DNA of 64,000 nt from Ariolimax columbianus. Its lineage: Eukaryota; Mollusca; Gastropoda; Stylommatophora; Arionidae. Position 1 is the first letter of the stretch; each line of letters starts with the position of its first letter. Shown here in pieces: positions 55,888 through 64,000 of the stretch. The position numbers were made by a program, and so were the translations under genes. The notes beneath the pieces were generated by a model. The model was not told where the DNA came from and did no database searches. It worked only from the letters and a program-made list of their open reading frames with translations. The DNA lies in contig JAVGWX010000003.1 in the NCBI GenBank assembly GCA_036924085.1, positions 113,815,764 through 113,879,763 on the forward strand, given 5' to 3'.

Positions 55888-55927
55888 GAATGTAAAGAGA
55901 ATGTAGGAAATGTTTTGAAAGCCTTAC

Positions 55928-56248
55928 CTCGATGGAATGTTCCATTGTATTTTGGTGTGAGAATAATGCTGACGTCAATATCTTCCCTATAATTACACAT
56001 GTGATCCGTACAACACAGCAACAAGGGCAAGTGTCCGCTCGTCCAGTCGCTCTTGCTGGCGCTGATCACGTCCACACCAACTCGGCAGGATCTCTTGTTT
56101 GCCAGGGATAGGTTTTCCAAGCATCCGTGTGTCAGGTGGGTCGTCTCACCACGAACCTCCACAGAAGTGAAGCACTTCCCGGCGCTGGACTTGCACATGT
56201 AACCAGTAGCCACACAGCCAGACTCGTTACAGTAACACCGGAGTTCTC
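55928..56248 (-). CDS. BAMBI: BAMBI exon 2: extracellular cysteine-rich domain
   Basis: Acceptor ...acctcatattcag ends at 56249 and donor GAG|gtaagg begins at 55927, giving a 321-bp phase 1-1 exon (107 codons' worth). The product starts GELRCYCNESGCVATGYMCK and includes LTHGCLENL and LLCCTDHMCNY. The order CYC, C, GYMCKS, CF, LTHGC, CC..MCNY follows vertebrate BAMBI, whose ectodomain is a truncated TGF-beta receptor-like three-finger fold. Ten cysteines are present. It joins in frame to the exon at 21930 (split Gly codon G|GT). The preceding exon, expected to encode a signal peptide ending in phase 1, was not found between here and 64000. Confidence 0.95.
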
Positions 56249-56349
56249 CTGAATATGAGGTGTAAAGCAGTATATGGTCAGAGACAAACGTATACATGTT
56301 GTAAAGTAGAGCAGTCTTGTGTTTTCTTCGCTAGAAGAGGAAAGCAGAT

Positions 56350-56870
56350 TAGCGTCTGGTCAGGTAAAACATATTTTTCAGACTGTTAGTCAGGGGCAGA
56401 TAAAAACATACTGATCAGACAATGTTAATCAGGTTCCGGTAAAACATACTGATAAGACAATGTTAATCAGGTTCCGGTAAAACATACTGATCAGACAATG
56501 TTTGTCAGGTTCAGGTAAAGCATACTGATCAGACAATGTTAGTCAGGGTCAAGTAGAACATTCTGATCAGACAATGTTAGTCAGGGTCGGGTAGAACATA
56601 CTGATCAGACAATTTTAGTCAGGGTCAGGTAGAACATACTGATCAGACAATGTTAGTCAGGGTCAGTTAGAACATACTGATCAAACAATGTTAGTCAGGT
56701 TCAGGTAAAACATACTGATCAGACAATGTTAGTCAGGGACAGGTAGAACATACTGATCAAACAATGTTAATCAGGTTCAGGTAAAATATATTGATCAGAC
56801 ACTGTTAGTCAGGTTCAGGTAAAACATACTGATCAGACACTGTTAGTCAGGCTCAGGTGAATAGTCACTA
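56350..56870. repeat. 38-bp minisatellite, about 13 copies
   Basis: Units with catactgatcagacaatgtt and agtcagggtcaggtagaa. Reverse complement of the family at 1-305. It runs directly into DR1 copy e, and copy g has one degraded unit in the same relative place, so the unit is part of DR1. Confidence 0.95.
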
Positions 56871-56879
56871 AGACTCCAC

Positions 56880-57115
56880 CTCACTTTCATGCAGTTCTTC
56901 GTGGACACATGCTGTTTTAGTCTGGCTTACGTAGTGCGGCTAGACGTGATGCTCGTAGTAGTGAGGGTCACGCTTATGAGACCAATCATATCACAGGAAC
57001 CTGATGGACTCAATTCATCAACACGCTCGAGATGTGAGAACAGTTAAGGCAACTTAACGCCCTTTTCATGGCGCACAAAAGACTAAACATATTCACTGTG
57101 GACAATCAACATTTT
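56880..57115 (+). repeat. Dispersed repeat DR1, copy e
   Basis: Contains gctcgtagtagtgagggtca, caattcatcaacacgctcga, aacgcccttttcatggcgca and cactgtggacaatcaac. Confidence 0.82.
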
Positions 57116-57450
57116 AAAAACCCACCAAAAAAAAACAGTAACCGCGAGAAGCTCACGAGATCAATTTAATGAATAACAATGACAGTCTCTAAGAGACCAA
57201 ATTCGCAATAATTCAACGAACAACACATTATTTTTAAGAGACCGAAATCAGAATAAATCAATGAAAAACACTGACATTCTCTCTTAAAGACCAAAAACAA
57301 TAACTGAACAAAAAACAGTCTCTGTCAAACACAAAATTCACAATAGTTAAACAGTAAAAAAAATGGCATTCTCTCTATGAGACTGAATTCACAATAATTC
57401 AACGAAAAACACGGACAGTTTCTCTAAAAAACCGCATTCAGAACACCGAA
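57116..57450. repeat. Degenerate about 60-bp tandem repeat, 5 copies
   Basis: Units share cacaataattcaacgaaaaa and cagtctctaagagacc with many indels. The palindrome-like gtctctaagagac lies in several units. Confidence 0.7.
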
Positions 57451-58014
57451 ATCAAACGACAAACCGTATTTACTGACGTCTTCGATATAGCTCTGTTAAG
57501 ATAATAAGAGGTAGTGAATAGTTCTGTCTTATAATAGATGGACACGACAAGTGACATTCCAGGGACCCTATAACTAAAATCGTCCACTCTGTTGCCCACC
57601 AACGAGATAGAAAGATTCAACGAATACAGCGTTTACCCCAGAGCAAAAGACCAGCATGAATTGAAACACCCACTGACAACCTGGCATCAGGCAAGCTAGG
57701 ACTCCCTGAATACCTTACCTATGTTACAGATAACGGAAAGTTAGCGAGTTATTCGTGATAAATATGTATGCATTAAAATCTCTTGAATGCGAAAGCAAGG
57801 ACCAGAAGATAGCTCATGCTTCGTTCATTGCCGTGGTAAATACTAGTACGCTACCTACAGAAGAATGTGTATGGTGTTGGCAACCTTCATCATATAAAAC
57901 TGCAGTGCAAATAACTGAAATTAGGCGTTCCTAACAGCCGATTATGGAGTTCAAAGGCAATATCGGATCTATACTTCAACAAATGGACGGTGAGAGAAGC
58001 TGTTACCTCAGATG
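57451..58014. other. No gene seen
   Basis: Unrecognised sequence upstream of BAMBI exon 2 (in an intron of BAMBI if the signal-peptide exon is further right). Confidence 0.5.
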
Positions 58015-58140
58015 GGAATATCTGAGTAACAAAGTGGTTAGAACGCTAGCTTCTCGCATCAGAGCCACTGGGTTCACTCAACAGTCTCTAGAAATGGATA
58101 TCTGACTTAAGGTGAAGTTGGAAAGTGAACTACTAGTCCT
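58015..58140 (+). mobile_element. tRNA-derived SINE relic
   Basis: A-box-like gagtaacaaagtggttagaa and B-box-like actgggttcactcaaca at tRNA spacing, followed by ggatatctgacttaaggtga, a decayed version of the SINE-C 3' part. Confidence 0.6.
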
Positions 58141-58149
58141 GGCTAACTA

Positions 58150-58500
58150 CGAGGCATGTTCAAATGGAACCGGACCTGTTTGCACTAAGTGACCATACGC
58201 AAAATGCGCACGACGACGTCACTTCTGATGTAACCAGCACATACCATAGGTCAAGTTTGTAAAATTGCATTATCCTCCAACTACTCATAGTTTCCATAGC
58301 AGACCGTTGAAAGCATGGCGGGTGTGATACGGAATCCGTCCAGAGTTGATCAGCGATCGGTGATTCCAATTATAACAGCTGAAGGATGTCGACCAGTTGA
58401 CATTAATCTTAGAATGCAGGCTCATTTTCACCCAAGTCGACTAGAGCGTATCAAAAATAGGAGTGGAGCCCAGTGTAATTTACTGTGAGAATCAATCGGT
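58150..58500 (+). mobile_element. mariner-like element, 5' fragment
   Basis: The TA at 58148-58149 is followed by cgaggcatgttcaaatggaa, a form of terminal repeat known from mariner elements of many animals. An ATG at 58315 opens a 57-codon frame (to 58488) with VIPIITAEGCRPVDINLRMQ, resembling the first helix-turn-helix of Mos-type transposases (VIRFL.AEG.....I...M...YG). The catalytic domain and right terminus are absent. Confidence 0.7.
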
Positions 58501-58854
58501 CTAAATACTTAGTCACTCAGACGCTTAGTTGTAATGACTGAATCAATCAATCAATCAATCTCTCAAATATTTACAGGTCGTCGACCCTTATTCCATCTCG
58601 TCACATGATGCCTTCCGCGTGACTAGGGCGTGTCCGACATAAAAGGTAAAGTCAATTAATGGTTAACACGCGCCTTTCAATACAACAAAGACCAGGTCGC
58701 CATGGCAATTCAAATGATAAAAACCAGCTGGTCTCAAATCGTAACCTTCTATGGCAGAGGAGGAACGTATCTATTCATGGTCGTGTAGCACGCCATTTGT
58801 AGAACGTCCCACTCTTCACAGCAGCTCTGTTGGAAGTTTACTATAATATGTGCC
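58501..58854. other. No gene seen
   Basis: Unrecognised sequence; a short (aatc)n run near 58540-58560. Confidence 0.5.
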
Positions 58855-59150
58855 TTGAACAGGGCGTTAAGGCCTTGAACAGGGCGTTAAGTGGTGGGAT
58901 GTAAAAGCTTTCCTCACATCTTGAGCGTGCTGGTGAATCTGGGCCGTGAATCTCCAAGGTGGTTGTACTATGCTTGGCTTCATCTGCGCGACGCTCACTA
59001 CTACGGGGATGACGTTTATCCAAACTGCCTTGAAAACATCGTGTTTTCCAGGGAGTATCACATTTGAAGAGATAATAGTGGTCTTGGTCAGTATATTGTC
59101 CCTGAAGCTGGCGTGACGTTCTGGCCAGTATGTTGTGCCTATTCGGACTA
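58855..59150 (-). repeat. Dispersed repeat DR1, copy f
   Basis: Reverse orientation, with ccttgaacagggcgttaag (duplicated at 58853 and 58872), cttgagcgtgctggtgaatc, tatgcttggcttcatctgcg and gtggtcttggtcagtatatt. It pairs head-to-head with copy g. Confidence 0.85.
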
Positions 59151-59264
59151 GCGTCACAGTTCCCCACAGTTGCTCTGTAAGATTCGTTCTTCGGCCAGTT
59201 CTCCAGCACCCATCAGTCGTCTGCAGAACATCAAAGATGTCGCGTGTGCATATTCTCCTCCGTT

Positions 59265-59660
59265 TGTCTTTTCAGTCGTTTACCATTCACCACACCCTCT
59301 AGTACAGTTTTCTAAACGTTGTGACTATTGGTGTTTCCTTGACGAAATATTGTTAACAAGTCACCACACACTCTAGTATAGTTTTCTAAGCGTTGTGACT
59401 TTTGATGTTTCCTTGACGAAATGTTGTTAACAAGTCACCACACACTCTAGTATAGTTTTCTAAACGTTGTGACTTTTGATGTTTCCTTGACGTAATGTTG
59501 TTAACAAGTCACCACACACTCTAGTATAGTTTTCTAAACGTTGTGACTTTTGATGTTTCCTTGACGTAATGTTGTTAACAAGTCACCACACACTCTAGTA
59601 TAGTTTTCTAAACGTTGTGACTTTTGATGTTTCCTTGACGAAATGTTAACAAGTCAATTG
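59265..59660. repeat. 74-bp minisatellite, about 5 copies
   Basis: Units with gttgtgacttttgatgtttc and acaagtcaccacacactcta repeat every 74 bp. It lies between DR1 copies f and g. Confidence 0.95.
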
Positions 59661-59779
59661 TGCTGTGTATCCCTTAGTACGTCTGTGTTTTCTCCCGAGG
59701 TCTATGGTATTCTGAAAACTTTTGTGTTTTTTGCATTTTTTTTGCATTCTAACTCGAAAGGATGAGTTTGAAAACTAAC

Positions 59780-60095
59780 GTCTGGTCAGGTACAAGATAC
59801 TGATCATGCATGTTAGTCAGGGTCAGACAAAATATACTGGCCAAGACGCTCACCTCGACTTCCTCGTAGCACTCCTTGGAAACGGGCTGTTTTCATGGAA
59901 ACCTGACATCGGGGTGAGGGATCGACGTAATCATCGTAGTAGTGAGCGACACGCAGATGAAATGAAGCATAGCACAGCCGCATGGAGGACACAGTACCAC
60001 CTTTTTACCGCACACTAGGCATGTAAGGAAAGCTACTGCAACTCGCCACTTTTCAGGGCGCACGAAAGAGTAAACCTTCTCAATGTGGACATTCG
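59780..60095 (+). repeat. Dispersed repeat DR1, copy g
   Basis: Begins with one degraded 38-bp unit (gatactgatcatgcatgtta), then cgtagtagtgagcgacacgc, tgtaaggaaagctactgcaa and ttttcagggcgcacgaaaga. Confidence 0.87.
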
Positions 60096-60124
60096 AAAGA
60101 ACGACAACTCAAAAGGTTTATATT

Positions 60125-60395
60125 TTCTTCCTTAGATTAACTACCCTTAGCAATCGGGACAGAGGGGTTTCCAGGCTGTGATGATATCACTGTGGAACTA
60201 ATACAGGCAGGAGGTCAGACAAGTGCTCGCGAGTATCACTCAATTTGTACACAGATATGGAGCAGTGGATAGGGCCGAACAACTAGAACAGGTTTATTTA
60301 CATCCCCAATCTAGAAGAAAGGCAATCTAAAGGAATGCTCCAATTACTAAATCCTCGCCCTTGTAAGTCATGCCAGCAATATCTTGATCTTTCCG
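60125..60395 (+). pseudogene. LINE reverse transcriptase relic (finger region)
   Basis: Translation includes CDDITVELIQAGGQTS and then, with frame changes, KKGNLKECSNY and SHASNILI. This is the start of the RT domain in endonuclease-RT LINEs (G.D.IP.E.I...G......KKG....C.NYR.ISL.SH..K). It is truncated on the right by the SINE at 60396. Confidence 0.7.
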
Positions 60396-60672
60396 GTGGG
60401 AGCCGTGTAGCGCAGTGGTTAGCGCTCTGGCTTCGCATCTGAGTGGTCCTGGGTTCATTCCCCAGTTGAGGCGGTAATGTTTTTGTCAGACCGCAATGGC
60501 TCCCGGGTCGACCCAGCCTTAAATGGGTACCGGTTCAGTCCGGGAAGTAAAACCGGCGAGGGAGAGGAGATGGTTACCGCCCTCATATAGCCGAGCCTTT
60601 GAAATGTGAGATCGCTAACACCTCACACCCCTGCGGCAGTAATGCTATGGGATACTTTACTTTACTTTTTAC
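60396..60672 (+). mobile_element. Full-length tRNA-derived SINE (SINE-C)
   Basis: A box gccgtgtagcgcagtggtta, B box tcctgggttcattcccc, the mid segment ctcccgggtcgacccagcct followed by taaatgggtaccgg, and a 3' end with gatactttactttac and a T run. It lies between two oppositely oriented LINE relics. Confidence 0.9.
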
Positions 60673-60835
60673 CTTACGATCATCTGCGTTGCCAGCCATG
60701 TCTATTCTTCTTCTGAGTTCTTTTTGGTAATCCCGGCTAATAATGAAGCCGAGATTTGTCAAACTTGTGACGTTCTCTATTTCTTCCTTTCCTAATGTAA
60801 TTATGGTTTGCTTTTGGTTTTATTAGTGGTTAATA
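60673..60835 (-). pseudogene. LINE RT relic (thumb region)
   Basis: The minus strand encodes KEEIENVTSLTNLGFIISRD and KELRRRIDMAGNA, resembling the F.YLGS.IS.D....E...RI..A block after the RT active site. Confidence 0.65.
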
Positions 60836-60974
60836 TCTAGATTTTAATAATATTCAGAGATGTTTACAAGATTATTGAAGCATTATTTTCTCAAGGATAC
60901 CACAGCTAACGATATTGAAATAAACTAGACTTGTAACTCATGACTGTCTCACCCTTCCCATTTCTGAAAACAAT

Positions 60975-61695
60975 TTCAGATAGCAATTTCAGAGCGTAGA
61001 CAGAGGCACTGAGGGCGGCAGTGGAAGAAATGGTGACAGGTAAAAGGAATGAAAGCCACATAGTCCTGCTTACATATGCACTGGCCGTAGTCACAGCACT
61101 GAAAAGCCAGAAAAATACTGAGCTTAATGATTTAAGAGCAGTACTCTGTCAACTATGCCAGCAGGCCGCACCAAAAAAGGGTAGTGGTGCAGTGGGTTCC
61201 ATCTCACTGCAACATCCAAGGCAACGAGGAGGCAGACAGACTGGTAAAAGAAGGTGCAAAACTACCACAACCTGATACTAGTATGACATACGAAGAGTCA
61301 AAACGGCTTATTAGAGCTAGATACATGACCAAATGGGAAACTGAACATACTGGCTACACAAAAAACGATGCCTATTACCAGTTGAACAGAAGAGAGCAGG
61401 TCGTGGTCTTCAGACTTCGCACTGGCCACAATAGACTCAGGTACCACCTATTCAACAAATTTAAGATATGTGGCACTGACGAATGCCCGCGTGGTACCGG
61501 GAAATGACCGCTGAGCACTTGCTGCAAAACTGCCCGTCATACGAGGATCAAAGAGAGCAGATGTGGCCATCACCAGTGGCAACACTGGACAAGCTCTATG
61601 GCAGTGTCGACAGCCTCAGGATGACGGCTGCTTTTTTCGAAAAAATAATGGTTACTGTCTGACTGCGTACGAGGAAGAAGAAGAAGAATACACAG
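60975..61695 (+). pseudogene. 5'-truncated copy of the rRNA-leader LINE family
   Basis: From about 60975 the sequence matches the ORF at 2637-6545 from its RNase H domain (residue about 1079) to the stop, then the same 3' end (ctgactgcgtacgaggaaga and a GAA tract). Changes include a frameshift near 61172, the TDAL catalytic Asp to Tyr (LLTYAL), CPCG to CPRG and an in-frame TGA near 61505. The 3' UTR and tail are the same length as in the intact copy, which fixes the family's 3' terminus. It has no ribosomal part because it is 5'-truncated. Confidence 0.93.
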
Positions 61696-62084
61696 TCATC
61701 ATGGTGAGCTGCACGTAGTAACTACGTCTTCTATATTCCTTCTGGTTTTTTTAGCCACTGGATATATATACATACTGTAACCCATATAAAAACACAACAC
61801 AGTCCCACCACGTAGAATGGGAACGGCGGTTTCATTTCCAGACGTCTTGACAGATTTATGTGTCTTGTCCTCTCTTAACATTTTTTGGACTGCCTTGCTG
61901 CTCCTCAATCTGGGACTCGTGGAAGAAGGTGCACATGTAACGTTTAGATAGGACATTTCTTGTCTGTAACTTTACATAAATAGATATAGGATAGTTTTAC
62001 GGGCACACAAATACTACACAGCTGACGTTACGACTGTACGGTTTTCCTCAGTGATCTGACAAAGATAATAAATAGTTTAACTAA
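61696..62084. other. No gene seen
   Basis: Unrecognised sequence. Confidence 0.5.
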
Positions 62085-62385
62085 CCTAAGACAATTTTTA
62101 AAAAAAACACAAGGCTTTGATAATCTAAACAGGTAATTCTATCTAATGTTTCACGTTTTTATCATGAAGCTATTTTAATTTTCTAATAAAAAAAATACAA
62201 GGCTTTGATAATCTAAACAGGTAATTCTATCTAATGTTACACGTTTTTATCGTGAAGCTATTTTAATTTTTAAATAAAAAAAATACAAGGCTTTGATAAT
62301 CTAAACAGGTAATTCTATCTAATGTTACACGTTTTTATCATAAAGCTATTTTAATTTTTAAATAAAAAAAATACAGACATTGTAC
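62085..62385. repeat. About 87-bp tandem repeat, 3.5 copies
   Basis: Units with caaggctttgataatctaaa and tctaatgttacacgttttta, near identical. AT-rich. Confidence 0.95.
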
Positions 62386-62431
62386 AATGACGTTTCTACT
62401 TCGAGTTTCACATAATTCATAACACGAAGTA

Positions 62432-62692
62432 GGGGACGGCGTGGCCTAGTGGTTAAGTGGCACGGCTCACAACCAGAAGGTGCTGGATTCGATCCCCATC
62501 ACAGCACCGGCCGTTACCCCGGGGAAGCAAACCCTTAGAAAATGCAGGAGGAAGCAGACCCTTACATAAAATGCATGCTGAAGTCGGATGCACTGGGCCG
62601 ACAGGTGCAAAATAAAAACCACAGTGTAACGCACACACGCCTTGGGGAATAGATAAATAAGGCGAATGCAAAAAAAAACAAAAAACAACAAC
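62432..62692 (+). mobile_element. SINE-B copy with 11-bp target duplication
   Basis: ggggacggcgtggcctagtg (A box), gctggattcgatccccatca (B box), the core gcatgctgaagtcggatgca, gccttggggaatagataaat and an A-rich tail. The 11-mer aacacgaagta flanks it at 62421-62431 and 62693-62703. Confidence 0.95.
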
Positions 62693-62703
62693 AACACGAA
62701 GTA

Positions 62704-63122
62704 AGCTTTACCTGATGGCTAGCTTAGAACCACAAAGAAAAGAAGGTACGGCGAGACAGTGGGCAGATAGCAGCACAGGTTGTTGAGATCCTTACACTGT
62801 GTCGTTAGTAGACATCATGTGTGATGTGTTGTCCTGTTGAGGTTCTACTCTTCAACTCAGAGATATTGTGAGCCAGTGAACTCGTGTAGCAACTGATTTC
62901 TAACACCCAACAGTCTTTAATTTTACCTGTCGCACAGCACTGTAACACTAGACAACAGGGCTTCTGGGCAATAGAGGACCAAGAAAAAGATGGATTGCCG
63001 CTGTTAAACAAAACGCAATAGGGGCAGAGGTTGAAAATAGCAACATTCACAGATAAAGATAATGAAAGAAGAATACACTTTCTCACAGAGACACAACGAT
63101 ATGCGTGGACAGATTTTTATGG
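62704..63122. other. No gene seen
   Basis: Unrecognised sequence. I examined the minus strand here for a BAMBI signal-peptide exon and did not find one with an ATG and a phase 1 donor. Confidence 0.45.
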
Positions 63123-63340
63123 TTTTTTTTTGCGTTCGCATCATTCGCTCCAAGGCGGTGTGCGTTGCACTATGTGTCTATTTTGCGCCTGTCGGCCTAG
63201 TGCATTCGACTTATTCGGCAATTCATTTTATGTAAGAGTTTAGTTTCCCCGGGGTAACGCCCGGTGCTGGGATTGAGGAGCAAACCCAGCACTTTTGGGT
63301 TGTGAGCCGTGTCACTTAACCACTAGCCACACCGTCCACG
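63123..63340 (-). mobile_element. SINE-B copy, reverse orientation
   Basis: (T)n, ctccaaggcggtgtgcgttg, cggcctagtgcattcgactt, cccggggtaacgcccggtgc and ttgtgagccgtgtcacttaa. Missing the gcaggaggaagcagac segment, so internally shortened. Confidence 0.9.
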
Positions 63341-63655
63341 TGACATTTAGTGATGAGCCTAATGAGAAAAATGTTGAATGATTCGGTAAATCTGTCTTAT
63401 TTCAAATGTGTGTCGACCACGATCAAACAAAAAGACGTTCCAGGGTTTGTGATGCTCAACGCATCAACGCATGTGTGATATTGAAACCCGATAGTACAAA
63501 CAAGAATACTCGTAAAATTCGACCGAGGAAGGCTGATAATGTCGTGTTGTTGCTGCAGTCACTCGAACTTGACTTAGGTACTCTTGACGGCGCTCGTTGG
63601 TGGCAGGTTACAGTACCACTCCTTACAGCAGGGGACGCACTGGAGAAGGTGGACC
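63341..63655. other. No gene seen
   Basis: The open frame beginning at 63406 continues into the next array and is not recognised as a gene. Confidence 0.4.
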
Positions 63656-64000
63656 AGGATGGTCTTTGTAAGGTACAGAGTGGTCTTTATAAGGTTCAGA
63701 GTGGTCTTTATAAGGTTCAGAGTGGTCTTTATAAGGTTCAAAGTGGTCTTTATAAGGTTCAGAGTGGTCTTTTTAAGGTTCAGAGTGGTCTTTATACGGT
63801 ACAGAGTGGTCTTTATAAGGTTTAGTGTGGTCTTTGTAAAGTTTAGAGTGGTCTTTATAAGGTACAGAATGGTCTTTCTAAGGTTTAGAATTGTCTTTAT
63901 AAGGTTCAGAGTTGTCTTTGTAAGGTTTAGAGTGGGCTTTATAATGTACAGAATGGTATTTGTAAGGTTTGGAATGGTCTTTATCAAGTTCAGAGTGGTC
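63656..64000. repeat. 21-bp minisatellite, at least 16 copies, cut by window end
   Basis: Units aaggttcagagtggtcttta plus t repeat every 21 bp to the end of the window. Open frames of 139 and 137 codons on the two strands follow from the 21-bp period. Confidence 0.95.

Larger units (their letters stand above)
21931..55927 (-). other. BAMBI: BAMBI intron 2 (about 34.0 kb)
   Basis: Inferred from the two exons: donor GAG|gtaagg with intron base 1 at 55927, and acceptor cccacag| ending at 21931, both phase 1. The intron holds SINE-A, SINE-B and tRNA-SINE copies, LINE relics, at least two MITE-like elements, an inverted-repeat structure at 45905-47950 and about twenty minisatellites. No other cellular exon was recognised inside it. 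Confidence 0.85.

Noticed and set aside
58867..59157. Possible conserved peptide in DR1 (IHQHA.DVRKA) in copies b and f
   Set aside because: Shared only because the DNA of DR1 is conserved. Other copies break the frame and no family is recognised.
60396..60470. tRNA gene
   Set aside because: A and B boxes are present but the acceptor stem and CCA-side pairing are absent and a SINE body follows. It is a SINE head.
62805..63086. Hydrophobic minus-strand frame considered as BAMBI signal-peptide exon
   Set aside because: It has no ATG start (opens with GTG) and no phase 1 donor in a suitable place.

Overview
This window reads as a repeat-rich animal nuclear genome, most likely a mollusc (probably a gastropod). 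The reasons are a spliced receptor-like gene with consensus splice sites, many RTE-, CR1- and I-type LINE relics, tRNA-derived SINEs carrying a 'cagctgtaaatgggtacc'-type segment common in lophotrochozoans, piggyBac-, hAT- and mariner-type remnants, and a very high density of minisatellites. The taxonomic call is inference. There is no bacterial-style gene organisation.

The only cellular gene recognised is BAMBI (BMP and activin membrane-bound inhibitor) on the minus strand. The extracellular exon is at 56248-55928 and the terminal exon, with transmembrane segment and cytoplasmic tail, is at 21930-21140. Both exon ends are phase 1 and the splice sites agree. The intron between them is about 34 kb and is filled with minisatellites, SINEs, LINE relics and a foldback-like structure. 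The signal-peptide exon was not found and probably lies beyond the right edge.

The most unusual object is at 2611-9298 on the minus strand: a non-LTR retrotransposon with an intact 1302-residue endonuclease/RT/RNase H ORF, a very short 3' UTR and a (GAA)n tail, flanked by a 12-bp direct repeat. Its leader of about 2.75 kb is ribosomal. Read 5' to 3' it holds a GC-rich 5'-ETS-like stretch, the first ~560 nt of 18S rRNA, about 3.5 tandem copies of a composite 18S/28S unit, and the 3' end of 28S rRNA, followed by the ORF. The leader thus keeps the order of an rDNA unit with the middle collapsed. Because the flanking duplication encloses leader and ORF together, they appear to have been inserted as one transcript. 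A 5'-truncated relative with the same 3' end is at 60975-61695.

Layout: 1-305 minisatellite; 470-2296 LINE relics; 2470-2610 and 9299-9545 halves of a 56-bp repeat array split by the rRNA-leader LINE; 9770-13450 LINE relics; 15-18 kb minisatellites; 18.1-20.5 kb SINE-A copies and a G-rich array grown from one of them; 21.1-21.9 kb BAMBI exon 3; 22-55.9 kb BAMBI intron with SINE-A, SINE-B and tRNA-SINE copies, MITEs, about 20 minisatellites and an inverted-repeat structure (45905-47950); 55.9-56.2 kb BAMBI exon 2; 56.3-64 kb more minisatellites, dispersed-repeat pairs, mariner and LINE relics and SINE-B copies.

Relationships: SINE-A (about 360-420 bp, (GAA)n-type tail, target duplications on at least five copies) shares its tail type with the rRNA-leader LINE and a ~40-bp central core with the tRNA-headed SINE-B. 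Two minisatellites (19375-20110 and 53925-54510) grew from opposite ends of SINE-A copies.
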